Positions 5,134-5,180 of a DNA stretch of 5,180 nucleotides are shown here, in pieces. Source of the DNA: an uncultured Prevotella sp. GTDB taxonomy: Bacteria > Bacteroidota > Bacteroidia > Bacteroidales > Bacteroidaceae. The notes below the pieces were generated by a model, which saw only the letters and a list, made by a program, of their open reading frames with translations, was not told the origin of the DNA and did no database searches. Positions within the stretch are counted from its first letter, which is position 1, and the number at the start of each line of letters is the position of its first letter. Both the position numbers and the translations under genes were made by a program. Location of the stretch: the NCBI GenBank assembly GCA_946055365.1, contig CAMGFM010000116.1:1-5180 (forward strand), read 5' to 3'.

Positions 5134-5180
5134 ATGAAACTGTACATAGCAAACCCGATATACGACACGGTATTCAAATA
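5134..5180 (+). CDS. Partial gene, PD-(D/E)XK transposase-like N-terminus
   Basis: Fifteen codons are visible before the window ends, reading MKLYIANPIYDTVFK. A TTGGAG sequence (5125-5130) just upstream is a better ribosome binding site than those of the other genes here. The NPIYDxxFK stretch recalls the start of a Bacteroidetes protein group related to the PD-(D/E)XK nuclease family transposases (Rpn-like, typically beginning NPxTDxxFK). With so few residues the family call is tentative; that a gene starts here is fairly likely. Confidence 0.5.
   Translation, partial: MKLYIANPIYDTVFK

Overview
The window looks like a chromosomal stretch from a Bacteroidales bacterium, most likely Prevotella or a close relative. 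Three things point there: TATCTTTG boxes of the Bacteroidetes -7 type (TAnnTTTG) upstream of genes, start codons with A-rich leaders and little Shine-Dalgarno sequence, and gene families typical of the order (MORN-GH25 muramidase, Mfa2/FimB-like lipoprotein, UpxY/NusG-like regulator, an N-terminus like that of the PD-(D/E)XK transposase-type proteins). All genes I support are on the plus strand.

Layout. Positions 1-141 hold two tandem copies of a 62-bp imperfect-palindrome repeat, each preceded by and ending in a TATCTTTG box; the last box is the probable -7 element of the first operon. Two genes follow that overlap by ATGA: a 431-aa single-pass membrane protein (176-1471) whose cytoplasmic N-terminus looks like the N-lobe of a Bacteroidales Ser/Thr kinase with its catalytic residues lost and no C-lobe, and a membrane-anchored protein (1468-2661) with MORN repeats and a GH25 muramidase domain with intact-looking acidic residues. 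A strong GC hairpin starts on the stop codon. The 385-bp gap 2662-3046 holds a possible minus-strand terminator, a TATCTTTG box, an inverted third copy of the 62-bp repeat and further hairpins. It leads to a NusG-family gene (3047-3757) with a KOW-like C-terminus and an unusual 58-residue N-terminal extension. After a 240-bp AT-rich gap comes a lipoprotein resembling Mfa2/FimB fimbrial anchors (3998-4924). The window ends 15 codons into another gene (5134 onward).

How the parts may work together. The first two genes look like a translationally coupled envelope module: a pseudokinase-like membrane protein, which may sense or scaffold, and a muramidase facing the periplasm. The NusG-like gene has a long, potentially structured leader and sits just ahead of a surface lipoprotein, the arrangement expected of a specialised antiterminator near surface-structure genes, although no long operon is visible here. 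The most unusual items are the kinase N-lobe remnant fused to a transmembrane segment and the 62-bp repeat, which sits directly behind a -7 box in both orientations. Functional statements rest on motif recognition by eye and not on database searches.
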